The notes beneath the pieces were generated by a model. That model was not told the DNA's origin. It ran no database searches and saw nothing but the letters and a program-made list of their open reading frames with translations. A stretch of 64,000 bases of DNA, taken from NCBI RefSeq assembly GCF_900240305.1, contig NZ_LT964854.1, positions 2,232,001-2,296,000 on the forward strand, written 5' to 3'. Made by a program: the position numbers and the translations under genes. Within the stretch, counting starts at the first letter, position 1, and every line of letters starts with the position of its first letter. Source of the stretch: Ottowia massiliensis. GTDB taxonomy: Bacteria; Pseudomonadota; Gammaproteobacteria; Burkholderiales; Burkholderiaceae_C. Shown one piece after another: positions 35,401 through 43,022 of the stretch.

Positions 35401-36504
35401 ATGCAAACCTTGCGCGCGCACGGCCTGAGCCGCCACAGCCATTTCATCGGCAAAACCCGCCCCGACAGCGCCCCGCTGGACGTGGGCAAAGGCCGCATCA
35501 GCATCTGGCGCGACACGAAAGAAGTCTTCTCCGCCAGCCTGCGCGACTTGCAGCAGGTATGGGACAGCGTGAGCTGGAAGATCGCCCGCGAGCGCGACAA
35601 CCCCGAATGCGCCGACGCCGAGCACGCCGCCGCTGGCGCGCCCGGCGACGGCGGCCTGCACGTGCACTTGAGCGAAGGTTTGGACCAAGCCCTGGCGCAA
35701 GCGATGCAGCCAGCGCCTGCCGCCCCCGCCCTGGCGCTGGCCCGCCCCAAAGTCGCCATCTTGCGCGAGCAGGGCGTGAACAGCCACCGCGAAATGGCCT
35801 GGGTGTTTGACGCTGCCGGCTTTGAAGCCGTGGACGTGCACATGAGCGATTTGCACGCGGGCCGCGCGCGGCTGGACGATTTCAGGGGCCTGGTCGCTTG
35901 CGGCGGCTTCAGCTATGGCGACACCCTGGGCGCGGGCATCGGCTGGGCGCGCTCCATCACCTTCAGCCCCGCGCTGGCCGGGCAGTTCCGCGCCTTCTTT
36001 GGCCGCAGCGACACCTTCGGCCTGGGCGTGTGCAACGGCTGCCAGATGTTCGCCGAGCTGGCCGGCATCATCCCCGGCGCTGAAAACTGGCCGCGCTTTA
36101 CCACCAACCGCAGCGAGCGCTTTGAAGCGCGCCTGAGCCTGGTGGAAGTGCTGGCCTCGCCCAGCCTGTTTTTCGCGGGCATGGCGGGCAGCCGCCTGCC
36201 CATCGCCGTCTCCCACGGCGAGGGCTTTGCCAACTTCAGCGCGCGCGGCAACGCCGCCCAGGCCATCGCCGCCATGCGCTACGTGGACCACGCAGGCCAG
36301 CCCACCGAAACCTACCCCTGCAACCCTAACGGCAGCCCCGGCGGGCTGACCGCCGTGACCACGCCCGACGGGCGCTTCACGGCCATGATGCCGCACCCCG
36401 AGCGCGTGAGCCGCAACATCCAGATGAGCTGGACGCCCCTGGACCCATCCGCCCCCAGCCCCTGGATGCAGATGTGGCGCAACGCCCGCAAATGGGTGGG
36501 CTGA
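32449..36504 (+). CDS. purL: Phosphoribosylformylglycinamidine synthase (large type)
   Basis: Fourth step of purine synthesis: FGAR + glutamine + ATP to FGAM. The single 1351-residue chain contains the N-terminal PurS-like domain, the synthase domains with HVLMKVETHNHPTAISPF, GEIRDEGATGRG and MTEGPLGGAAFNNEFGRP, and a C-terminal glutaminase with catalytic Cys in GVCNGCQMF (about residue 1195) and MMPHPERV. It is about 55 residues longer than the E. coli enzyme. Part of the excess lies at residues 285-309, just before HVLMKVETHN, where the DNA is a family A repeat copy read in frame. This loop is not part of the active site. Start chosen at MTEHIHFFEG. Confidence 0.96.
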   Translation: MTEHIHFFEGGNALSEFRARQLLPRLQAVAKGVAGVQARFVHVAAFDAAPGEPVLERLRALLTYGEPAADGADAAGAEIVVSPRLGTVSPWASKATDIARNCGLPVRRIERVTQWRLRGALAGSEREAAAALLHDRMTESVLPGVQAARALFESLPPEPMAHVDVLAGGRAALERANDQWGLALSGDEMDYLAEAFVKLGRNPTDVELMMFAQANSEHCRHKIFNAEFVIDGVAQPQSLFAMIRHTHQQQPAHTVVAYSDNAAVMAGHEVQAFGPVVAALDACSGANSGMKPAPSPGGMGAGSYQKRSELRHVLMKVETHNHPTAISPFAGAATGAGGEIRDEGATGRGATPKAGLTGFSVSKLWGGLADAPGGKPEHMASPLQVMTEGPLGGAAFNNEFGRPNLAGYFREYEQWIGGVQRGYHKPIMLAGGVGSIDARLTRKTEFAPGALLVQLGGPGMRIGMGGGAASSLAGGANAAHLDFDSVQRGNPEMQRRAQEVISACQSLGEANPILAIHDVGAGGLSNAFPELVNDAGRGAHFDLRAVPLEESGLAPKEIWCNESQERYVLAIAPESLPLFEQICQRERAPFAVVGQATQERQLQVTDAGAQSPVDMPLDVLLGKPPRMKRDVRSVPRTSAALDVTGVTLQNAVIQVLAHPTVASKRFLITIGDRTVGGLTHRDQMVGPWQVPVADCAVTLADLDGFAGEAMSVGERTPLAALNAPASGRMAVAEALTNLLAAPIELPRVKLSANWMAACGEPGEDAALYATVKAVGLELCPALGVSIPVGKDSLSMRAQWTDVGGAAHKVVSPVSLVISAFASVDDVRGTLTPQLNRDEADTTLVLIDLGRGQCRMGGSILAQTLAQGGGDVPDLDDAQDLVRLAAAINELRASGQILAYHDRSDGGLLAAVCEMAFAGQVGVALNVDMLVTEGDGIADSRMDAGDAKNWAQQIGARREELTLRALFNEELGVVLQVRTAGRDAVMQTLRAHGLSRHSHFIGKTRPDSAPLDVGKGRISIWRDTKEVFSASLRDLQQVWDSVSWKIARERDNPECADAEHAAAGAPGDGGLHVHLSEGLDQALAQAMQPAPAAPALALARPKVAILREQGVNSHREMAWVFDAAGFEAVDVHMSDLHAGRARLDDFRGLVACGGFSYGDTLGAGIGWARSITFSPALAGQFRAFFGRSDTFGLGVCNGCQMFAELAGIIPGAENWPRFTTNRSERFEARLSLVEVLASPSLFFAGMAGSRLPIAVSHGEGFANFSARGNAAQAIAAMRYVDHAGQPTETYPCNPNGSPGGLTAVTTPDGRFTAMMPHPERVSRNIQMSWTPLDPSAPSPWMQMWRNARKWVG
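33301..33376 (+). repeat. Family A repeat embedded in frame in purL, copy 10
   Basis: Left end GCGAATTCAGGCATGAAACC and right end GCTATCAAAAGAGAAGCGAG match the family in plus orientation. The centre AAGTCCTGGTGGAATGGGCGC matches it in minus orientation (compare copy 16). The element adds roughly 25 codons without a stop. Confidence 0.65.
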
Positions 36505-36563
36505 CCCCGCCTTTGGCCTGCCGCATCCGCACCGATTCAAAAACCTTTTTCCGCTGAAACCCC

Positions 36564-37928
36564 ATGAGCACCGAAAAAAAAGAACGCCAAACCTGGTCCA
36601 ACCGCCTCACCTACGTGCTGACCGTGGCGGGCGCCACCGTCGGCTTTGGCGCCACCTGGCGCTTTCCCTACCTTGTGGGGCAAAACGGCGGCGGCGCTTA
36701 TGTGCTGGTGTTTTGCCTGGCCATGTTTCTCATCGGCATTCCCATGATCCTGGTGGAAAACGTCATTGGCCGCCGCCTGCACGTCAATTCGGTGGATTCA
36801 TTTGGCGGCCAGGCGCAAGGCAAAAACATACCTGCCGGCTGGAAAATCATTGGCTACCTGGGCCTGCTGGGCGCATTCGGCATCATGGCCTATTACATGG
36901 TGCTGGGCGGCTGGGTCATTTCCTACATCGTCCATCTTGCCAGCGGCGCGCTGGACATTTCAGCGCCCATTACCCGGGAAACCGCGAAAAATTTCTTTGA
37001 AAGCAGCGTGACGAACAGCCCGTGGGAAATCATGGCCTACACCTTCGCCTTCGTCATGGTGAATTACTACATACTTGCCAAGGGCATTATCGAAGGCATT
37101 GAAAAATCAGTGAAATACCTGATGCCGCTGCTGTTTCTGTTTCTCATCGGCATGGTGATTCGCAACATCACCCTGCCGGGCGCGATGGAAGGCATTGTTT
37201 TTTATCTCAAGCCTGATTTCAGCAAAATCACGCCCCAATTGTTCATTTATGTGCTGGGGCAGGTCTTTTTCGCGCTGAGCCTGGGCTTTGGCGTGCTGAT
37301 CACGCTCTCCAGCTACCTGAACAAGGAAGAAAACCTCATTCACACGGCCGTGCTCACCGGCATCGTCAATACCGCCATCGCCGTGCTGGCCGGGTTCATG
37401 ATTTTTCCTTCGCTGTTTTCCTTTGGCATTGCGCCCGATTCCGGCCCCACGCTGGTGTTTCAGAGCCTGCCCATCGTTTTTTCCCATTTGTGGGCGGGCA
37501 AATTCTTCGCCATCATCTTCTTTGGCCTGCTGCTGATTGCGGCGCTGACCACTTCCATCACCATTTATGAAGTGCTCGTGACCGTGCTGCACGAAAAATT
37601 CAAAATGAGCCGCATCTGGGCCATTACCCTGACGATGGGCGGCATTTTCATTTTCGGCAACGTGCCCACCATACTGGGCGATAACCTCTGGAAAGACGTC
37701 TCCATTTTCGGCAAAAGCATTTTCGATGCCTTTGATTTTGTCAGCGGCAACATCCTGTTCATGCTCACCGCGCTGGGCTGCGCCATTTTCGTGGGTTTCG
37801 TGCTCAAGGACGAGGCCAAAAAAGAGCTGTCGCCCACGCCCGATTCCCTGTTCACGAAAATCTGGTTCAACTACGTCAAATACGTGGTGCCCGTCATCAT
37901 CGTGGTCATCTTTGCCAGCTTTCTCTGA
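36564..37928 (+). CDS. Neurotransmitter:sodium symporter (NSS/SNF) family transporter
   Basis: A 454-residue inner-membrane protein that, by family, carries amino acids with sodium (LeuT fold). The first helix has VAGATVGFGATWRFPYLVGQNGGGAYVL, the unmistakable NSS signature with the unwound substrate/sodium site. Eleven to twelve helices follow, and SLGFGVLITLSSYL is the usual helix 6 region. The substrate is not predictable. It begins 59 bp after purL and might be cotranscribed. Base composition is somewhat less GC-rich than purL. Confidence 0.93.
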   Translation: MSTEKKERQTWSNRLTYVLTVAGATVGFGATWRFPYLVGQNGGGAYVLVFCLAMFLIGIPMILVENVIGRRLHVNSVDSFGGQAQGKNIPAGWKIIGYLGLLGAFGIMAYYMVLGGWVISYIVHLASGALDISAPITRETAKNFFESSVTNSPWEIMAYTFAFVMVNYYILAKGIIEGIEKSVKYLMPLLFLFLIGMVIRNITLPGAMEGIVFYLKPDFSKITPQLFIYVLGQVFFALSLGFGVLITLSSYLNKEENLIHTAVLTGIVNTAIAVLAGFMIFPSLFSFGIAPDSGPTLVFQSLPIVFSHLWAGKFFAIIFFGLLLIAALTTSITIYEVLVTVLHEKFKMSRIWAITLTMGGIFIFGNVPTILGDNLWKDVSIFGKSIFDAFDFVSGNILFMLTALGCAIFVGFVLKDEAKKELSPTPDSLFTKIWFNYVKYVVPVIIVVIFASFL

Positions 37929-37978
37929 GCCTGTCTGGGAACGGTTTTGCAGCCGCCACACCCCGAAAGTCATAGTCT

Positions 37979-38066
37979 ATTTCGCTGCTTTTTTGATAGC
38001 ATAGAGTCCCGTAAAACTGTGCGACAAAGGCATTTTTATGGGGCTTGAATTTGCTCTCGAAAAAAG
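37979..38066 (-). repeat. Family A dispersed repeat, copy 11 (extended)
   Basis: TTTCGCTGCTTTTTTGATAGC, AGAGTCCCGTA and CTTGAATTTGCTC. Similarity to copy 12 extends left to 37941 (GGTTTTGCAGCCGC). Copies 11 and 12 are in direct orientation and flank a small AT-rich gene. Confidence 0.85.
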
Positions 38067-38131
38067 AGCAGCACATGCCAGGCTGAAGCTGCGGCTGGCT
38101 TGCGCATCAGCATGACCAAGCAAGGGCACTT

Positions 38132-38416
38132 TCAAGCGCCCCCCTTTTTCATCAGCCATAAAATAATGTTTCTCATGATGGCCAGTGGCCAACAGATAAA
38201 TGTGACATCAAATAGCAGAATCGCCGTCTTGTAATTCAGGTTTTTATTCAGCAAGAGGCAAACTCCTGTCATCAGCAGCACTCCGCCAATAAATGGCACC
38301 GTCGAGCCTGTGATGCCATAAACATAGTAACGGAATAGCACCTTGATGTTATCCAGGCAAATGATGGCGCCAATTATAAAAATCATGACAGGGCCAATGG
38401 TATTAATATTGATCAT
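38132..38416 (-). CDS. Small AT-rich membrane protein (94 aa)
   Basis: From ATG 38416 (GGGAA 6 nt upstream) the product is MININTIGPVMIFIIGAIICL onward, with three likely helices (residues about 8-22, 35-56 and 62-85) and a basic end MKKGGA. It has much lower GC than its neighbours. It lies alone between two direct copies of the extended family A repeat, about 630 bp apart. I do not recognise it. Horizontally acquired small membrane proteins of this kind are sometimes orphan immunity proteins, but nothing here shows that. Confidence 0.65.
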   Translation of the reverse strand: MININTIGPVMIFIIGAIICLDNIKVLFRYYVYGITGSTVPFIGGVLLMTGVCLLLNKNLNYKTAILLFDVTFICWPLAIMRNIILWLMKKGGA

Positions 38417-38536
38417 CAGATTTCCCAAAAAATATATGTGTCCCGTTTATCCTGAATAGAGATGCTTATTTTCAGGCTGAAATTCCTGCTCTCGTGCTGA
38501 TGCCGCCCCAATTTCCACATCAAAGTATTGGCCGGA

Positions 38537-38575
38537 CAGGGTTTGAACAGGCCCGGAGTCTGGCCGCAGACTGGT
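38537..38575 (+). repeat. Family B-like fragment
   Basis: GTTTGAACAGGCCCGGAGTC and a following CCGCAGACTGG resemble part of family B. It directly precedes family A copy 12. Confidence 0.35.
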
Positions 38576-38607
38576 TTTGCAGCCGCTCACACCGCGCGAA
38601 TCATGGC

Positions 38608-38694
38608 TTGTTTCGCTACTTTTCCAATAGCTTTAGGTCCCGTAAGGCTATGTGGTAGAGGCGTTTTCGGGCCTCAAATTTGCCCCCGGAAACA
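38608..38694 (-). repeat. Family A dispersed repeat, copy 12 (extended)
   Basis: TTGTTTCGCTACTTTTCCAATAGC, TAGGTCCCGTAAG and CCTCAAATTTGCCC. It shares the ...GTCCCGTA variant and the GGTTTTGCAGCCGC left extension (from 38571) only with copy 11. Confidence 0.85.
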
Positions 38695-38839
38695 GGGCGC
38701 AATACGCCCAATCCGGGCTGCGCCTGGACGGAAGCGGGCATGCCACCACTGCCAGTGCAGCAACTGGGCTGATGGATTGACACGGCACAGGGCGCTTTCT
38801 ACCCTGCCGGTTCTATTTTCTTGACTGGAGAACTTTCCC

Positions 38840-40561
38840 ATGAGCCTCACCATCGCCGATTTGCTGGTTCAGACCCTTGCCAACGCGGGCATCAAGCGCG
38901 TGTGGGGGGTGACGGGCGACAGCCTCAACGGCATCAACGACAGCCTGCGCCGGGACGGGCGCATTGAGTGGATGCACGTGCGCCACGAAGAAGCGGCGGC
39001 TTTTGCCGCTGGCGCCGAAGCGGCCCTGACGGGGCAGCTGGCCGTGTGCGCGGGCAGCTGCGGGCCGGGCAACCTGCATTTGATCAACGGGCTGTTTGAC
39101 TGCCAGCGCAACCATGTGCCGGTGCTGGCGATTGCCTCGCACATTCCGTCATCCGAAATCGGGCTGGGCTACTTTCAGGAAACGCATCCGCAAGAGCTGT
39201 TTCGTGAATGCAGCGTGTTTGCGGAGCTGGTGACCAACCCCGCGCAAATGCCCGAAGTGCTGCACCGCGCGCTGAATGCCGCCGTGGGCCAGCAGGGCGT
39301 GGCCGTGCTGGTGCTGCCGGGCGACGTGAGCCTGCTGCCCGCGCCTGCGCCGCACACGCACTGGGCGCCGCCGCGCCTGCCGCGCCTGGCGCCCGCCGAG
39401 GCGGACGTGGACGAGCTGGCCCGCCGTCTGCAAGACGCCAAGGCGCTCACCATCCTGGCCGGCAGCGGCTGCGCAGGCGCGCATGACGAGCTGGTGGCGC
39501 TGGCAAGCAAACTGAAAGCGCCCATCGTCCACACCTTGCGCGGCAAGGAATTCGTGGAGTGGGACAACCCTTGCGACGTGGGCATGACGGGGCTGATCGG
39601 CTTTTCATCCGGCTACCACGCGCTGCTCAACAGCAGCACGGTGCTGATGCTGGGCGCCGACTTTCCCTACCGCGCCTTCTACCCGAAGGACGCCGCCATC
39701 TTTCAAGTGGACCGCAACCCGCAGGCGCTGGGCCGCCGCGCCCCGCTGGCGCTGGGGCTGGCCGCCGACGTGGGCGAAACCTTGCGCGCGCTGCTGCCGC
39801 GCATCTCTGAAAAAAGCGACCGCCGCTTTCTGGACAACGCTCTGCGCCACTACGCCAAGGCGCGCGAGGCGCTGGACGATCTGGCCCAGCCATCGGCCGC
39901 CGGCCGCCCCGTGCACCCGCAATACCTGGCCCGCCTGATCAGCGAAACGGCGGCCGACGACGCCGTATTCACCGCCGACGTGGGCACGCCCGTCGTCTGG
40001 GCCGCGCGCTACCTGAAGATGAATGGCCGCCGCCGCCTGCTCGGCTCTTTCAACCACGGCTCCATGGCCAACGCCCTGCTGCAAGCCATGGGCGCGCAAG
40101 CCGCCAGCTTGCAACGGCAGGTGATCTCGCTGTCTGGCGACGGCGGCTTCACCATGATGATGGGCGAGCTGCTCTCGCTGGCGCAACTGCGCCTGCCCGT
40201 GAAAGTGGTGGTGCTCAACAACGGCACGCTCGGCTTCGTGGCCATGGAAATGAAGGCCGCCGGTTACCTGGACTACGCCACCGACCTGCAAAACCCCGAC
40301 TTTGCCGCCATGGCGCAAGCCATCGGCATCAAAAGCTGGCGCGTGCAAGACTCGGCCGCGCTGCCCGAAACGCTGCGCGAAGCCTTCGCCCACCCCGGCC
40401 CCGTGCTGGTGGACGTGCACACGGCCAAGCAAGAACTGGCCATGCCCCCCGTCATCAAGGCCGAACAGGCCAAGGGCTTCAGCCTGTTCATGCTGCGCGC
40501 CATCCTCAGCGGACGAGGCGACGAAATCAAGGAACTCGTCAAAACCAACCTGCTGCGCTGA
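38840..40561 (+). CDS. poxB: Pyruvate dehydrogenase (quinone) PoxB
   Basis: Peripheral membrane flavoenzyme that oxidises pyruvate to acetate and CO2 and passes electrons to ubiquinone. The 573-residue length equals the E. coli enzyme (572). Catalytic Glu50 lies in VRHEEAAAFAAGAEAAL. The thiamine pyrophosphate motif is SLSGDGGFTMMMGELL...NNGTLG. The FAD domain lies between. The C-terminal LFMLRAILSGRGDEIKELVKTNLLR is the amphipathic tail that binds membrane when activated. No neighbouring pathway genes. Confidence 0.94.
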   Translation: MSLTIADLLVQTLANAGIKRVWGVTGDSLNGINDSLRRDGRIEWMHVRHEEAAAFAAGAEAALTGQLAVCAGSCGPGNLHLINGLFDCQRNHVPVLAIASHIPSSEIGLGYFQETHPQELFRECSVFAELVTNPAQMPEVLHRALNAAVGQQGVAVLVLPGDVSLLPAPAPHTHWAPPRLPRLAPAEADVDELARRLQDAKALTILAGSGCAGAHDELVALASKLKAPIVHTLRGKEFVEWDNPCDVGMTGLIGFSSGYHALLNSSTVLMLGADFPYRAFYPKDAAIFQVDRNPQALGRRAPLALGLAADVGETLRALLPRISEKSDRRFLDNALRHYAKAREALDDLAQPSAAGRPVHPQYLARLISETAADDAVFTADVGTPVVWAARYLKMNGRRRLLGSFNHGSMANALLQAMGAQAASLQRQVISLSGDGGFTMMMGELLSLAQLRLPVKVVVLNNGTLGFVAMEMKAAGYLDYATDLQNPDFAAMAQAIGIKSWRVQDSAALPETLREAFAHPGPVLVDVHTAKQELAMPPVIKAEQAKGFSLFMLRAILSGRGDEIKELVKTNLLR

Positions 40562-40627
40562 CACCGCCTGACACTACTGCCCCAAGGCAGGCGCCCAGCG
40601 GCAGCCTGCCTTTGCGCCGCGTTGCCG

Positions 40628-40765
40628 TCACAAGAACGGCACGTAAAGCGGATACAGGATTTCCTCTTTACGCCGTATGCGGTCTTGCAGCACCTTGCCC
40701 ACCTGTTCCAGGTCGGCCAGAAAAAAGCTGGCCAGCGCGGGATCTTCGCCCAGGCGGGCGTAAGA
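40628..40765 (-). pseudogene. C-terminal remnant of a hemerythrin-like gene
   Basis: The minus strand reads SYARLGEDPALASFFLADLE and then QVGKVLQDRIRRKEEILYPLYVPFL and a stop, which resembles the end of a hemerythrin/HHE cation-binding protein. Upstream the frame hits a stop at once and no N-terminal part is found, so the gene has been truncated at the edge of the effector island. Confidence 0.45.
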
Positions 40766-40830
40766 GCATCAGTTCATGATCTGGCCGTGAGGGGCAGAAG
40801 TGCGGATTGAGGTGGATTGCAAGACCCATC

Positions 40831-40884
40831 ATCCGCCTGAGTCTGCGTTTTTCGCAACCACAGACAGATTGCAAACAGGTTCTG
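40831..40884 (-). repeat. Family B dispersed repeat at island edge
   Basis: On the minus strand AGAACCTGTTTGCAATCTGTC, then GTTGCGAAAAACGCAGACTC. It lies between the truncated hemerythrin remnant and the last immunity gene. Confidence 0.6.
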
Positions 40885-40953
40885 GGGCCGATGGCGGGCA
40901 TTTATGGCGAGACCTGCATGCTTGGCCGTCGCGCTGCCGCGCGAGCCATTCAA

Positions 40954-41643
40954 TTATTCGTCCTTTGACGGGACGGGCGATTTGTTTTGGGGCGGCTTTG
41001 GATCATCCGGAATGCGTTTGAATATCTGAAGCGTGGTAATCATCCGCTCGGAGGCGTCTGCGTTGTCTGGCACATTGGGATCGTACTGGAAAGTCTGATT
41101 GACCAGAGTGTCTTTATCGATGGCGAACATGAGATAGCCACCAGATTTATCAAAAAAAGTCATTCCATATCGAATGATATCCTTTTGTTTCGTCTTTGAA
41201 TTTCGTGATTTTAATACGGGAGCCAGGTCTTCCATCTCGTCATCAAGAGGCGTATCAACGTTCGCGCCCATCTCTTGCTTTATTGGCTCGAAGGGGATAT
41301 AGGTGCCGTTGTTCTGGCAATCATATTTCCATCGTTCCTGCCGGCACATGGCCATTGGAAAAGGGGGATAGATGGTCAGAATTAATTGATCCTGCCCCTG
41401 GAAAACATCGTATCCTTCCTCTTCCATTACACCTAAATCGGCGAAATGGATTTTCTGGTGCGGGAAAAATAAATCTTTCGTAAATTCCCTTGCTTCCATA
41501 TTCACTTCAGGGATGCTTTGAATCAGCACATAAGTGCCTTCGATAGACGGAGGGGAAGATACTTCGCATTGGGCAGGTGCAGCCATGATCAGAGCGCTGG
41601 CGATGACCAGCGCCCATGAGGCTGGCTGTTTCCAGCTGATCAT
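40954..41643 (-). CDS. Exported immunity-like protein, tandem copy 3
   Basis: A 229-residue protein with a Sec signal peptide (MISWKQPASWALVIASALIMAAPAQCEV). The mature part includes PSIEGTYVLIQSIPEVNMEAR, MEEEGYDVFQGQDQL and two cysteines (MCRQERWKYDCQNN) that could pair in the periplasm. It is the third and intact member of a head-to-tail tandem array of paralogues following the muramidase gene. By position and export it is most likely an immunity protein against that effector. Lower GC than core genes. No similarity to a named family is recognised. Confidence 0.72.
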   Translation of the reverse strand: MISWKQPASWALVIASALIMAAPAQCEVSSPPSIEGTYVLIQSIPEVNMEAREFTKDLFFPHQKIHFADLGVMEEEGYDVFQGQDQLILTIYPPFPMAMCRQERWKYDCQNNGTYIPFEPIKQEMGANVDTPLDDEMEDLAPVLKSRNSKTKQKDIIRYGMTFFDKSGGYLMFAIDKDTLVNQTFQYDPNVPDNADASERMITTLQIFKRIPDDPKPPQNKSPVPSKDE

Positions 41644-42332
41644 TTATTCATCCTTTTGCGGTGCAGATGATTTATTCTGAGGCGGCTTTGGATCATCCGG
41701 AATGCGCTTGAATATCTGAAGCGTGGTAATCATCCACTCGGAGGCGTCTGCGTCGTCTGGCACATTGGGATCGTACTGGGGAGCATGATTGACCAGAGTG
41801 TCTTTATCGATGGCAAACATGAGATAGCCGCCAGATTTGTCAAAAAAAGTCATTCCATATCGAATGATATCCTTTCGTTCCGTCTTTGAATTCCGTGATT
41901 TTAATACGGGAGCCAGGTCTTCCATTTCATTGTCAAGAGGTGTGCTTGTTCTTACGCCCATTCCTTGCTCTATTGGCTCGAAGGGAATATAGGTGTTGTT
42001 GTTCTGACATCTGGCTCCCCAACGTTCCTGTCGGCACATGGCGATTGGAAATGGAGGATAGAAGGTCAGCGTGAATTCCTCTTGTCCCTGAAAGACATCG
42101 TATCCTTCTTCTTCCATGACACCGTGATAACCAAGACGAATTTTTGGTTTGGGGAAAATAACTCTTGCGAAAATTCCCTGGCTTCCATATTGACTTCCGG
42201 AATGCTTTGAACCAGCACATAATTACCGGCAAGCGGCGGGGGAGAGAATTCTTCGCATCGGGCAGGTGCAGCCATGATCAGGGCGCTGGCGATTGCCAGC
42301 GCCCATGAGGCTGGATGTTTCCAGCTGATCAT
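41644..42332 (-). pseudogene. Exported immunity-like protein, tandem copy 2, frameshifted
   Basis: It starts directly after the stop of copy 1. The signal peptide and first 65 or so residues (MISWKHPASWALAIASA..., IPEVNMEAREFSQELF) are in one frame, and the rest from MEEEGYDVFQGQEEF to the end QNKSSAPQKDE is in another. Aligned with its sisters, the block around 42120-42180 is one base shorter, which explains the shift. The C-terminal frame could still be translated from its own ATG at 42117, but that product would lack a signal peptide. The reading-frame damage is recent, because the rest of both frames is well preserved. Confidence 0.75.
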
Positions 42333-43022
42333 TTATTCATCCTTTTGCGGTGCAGATGATTTATTCTGAGGCGGCTTTGGATCATCCGGAATGCGCTTGA
42401 ATATCTGGAGCGTGGTAATCAACCGCTCGGAGGCATCTGCGTCGTCTGGCACATTGGGATCGTACTGGATGGTGCGATTGACCAGAGTGTCTTTATCGAT
42501 GGCGAACATGAGATAGCTGCCAGACTTGTCGAAAAATGTCATGACATATCTTGATATATCCTTTTTCTGTGCTTTGATTCCCATTGACTTGAGCAAAGGA
42601 GCCAAAAGATTCATTTCATCATCGAACAAGGCCTCTGCTTCTGCGCCCATTTCTTGCGTTATCGGCTTGAAAGGAATGTAGGTGCCGTTGTTCTGGCAAT
42701 CATATTTCCATCGTTCCTGCCGGCACATGGCGATTGGAAAAGGGGGATAGATGGTCAGAATTAATTGATCCTGCCCCTGGAAAACATCGTATCCTTCCTC
42801 TTCCATTACACCTAAATCGGCGAAATAGATTTTCTGGTGCGGAAAAAATAAATCTTTCGTAAATTCCCTTGCTTCCATATTCACTTCAGGGATGCTTTGA
42901 ATCAGCACATAAGTGCCTTCGATAGACGGAGGGGAAGACTCCTCGCATCGGGCAGGTGCAGCCATGATCAGGGCGCTGGCGATGGCCAGCGCCCATGAGG
43001 CTGGATGTTTCCAGCGCATCAT
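42333..43022 (-). CDS. Exported immunity-like protein, tandem copy 1
   Basis: A 229-residue protein; its start overlaps the effector stop (ATGA, 43019-43022), so translation is coupled. The Sec signal peptide MMRWKHPASWALAIASALIM ends near APARCEE. It shares nearly all of its first 120 residues with copy 3 but has a divergent central block (ITQEMGAEAEALFDDEMNLLAPLLKSMGIKAQ), and shares its tail QNKSSAPQKDE with copy 2. Such a swap of the central region would suit a specificity change. Export to the periplasm matches the place where a peptidoglycan-cleaving effector would act. Confidence 0.75.
   Translation of the reverse strand: MMRWKHPASWALAIASALIMAAPARCEESSPPSIEGTYVLIQSIPEVNMEAREFTKDLFFPHQKIYFADLGVMEEEGYDVFQGQDQLILTIYPPFPIAMCRQERWKYDCQNNGTYIPFKPITQEMGAEAEALFDDEMNLLAPLLKSMGIKAQKKDISRYVMTFFDKSGSYLMFAIDKDTLVNRTIQYDPNVPDDADASERLITTLQIFKRIPDDPKPPQNKSSAPQKDE

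Noticed and set aside
34624..36540. 638-residue minus-strand open frame
   Set aside because: Antisense to purL, which is unambiguous by motif.
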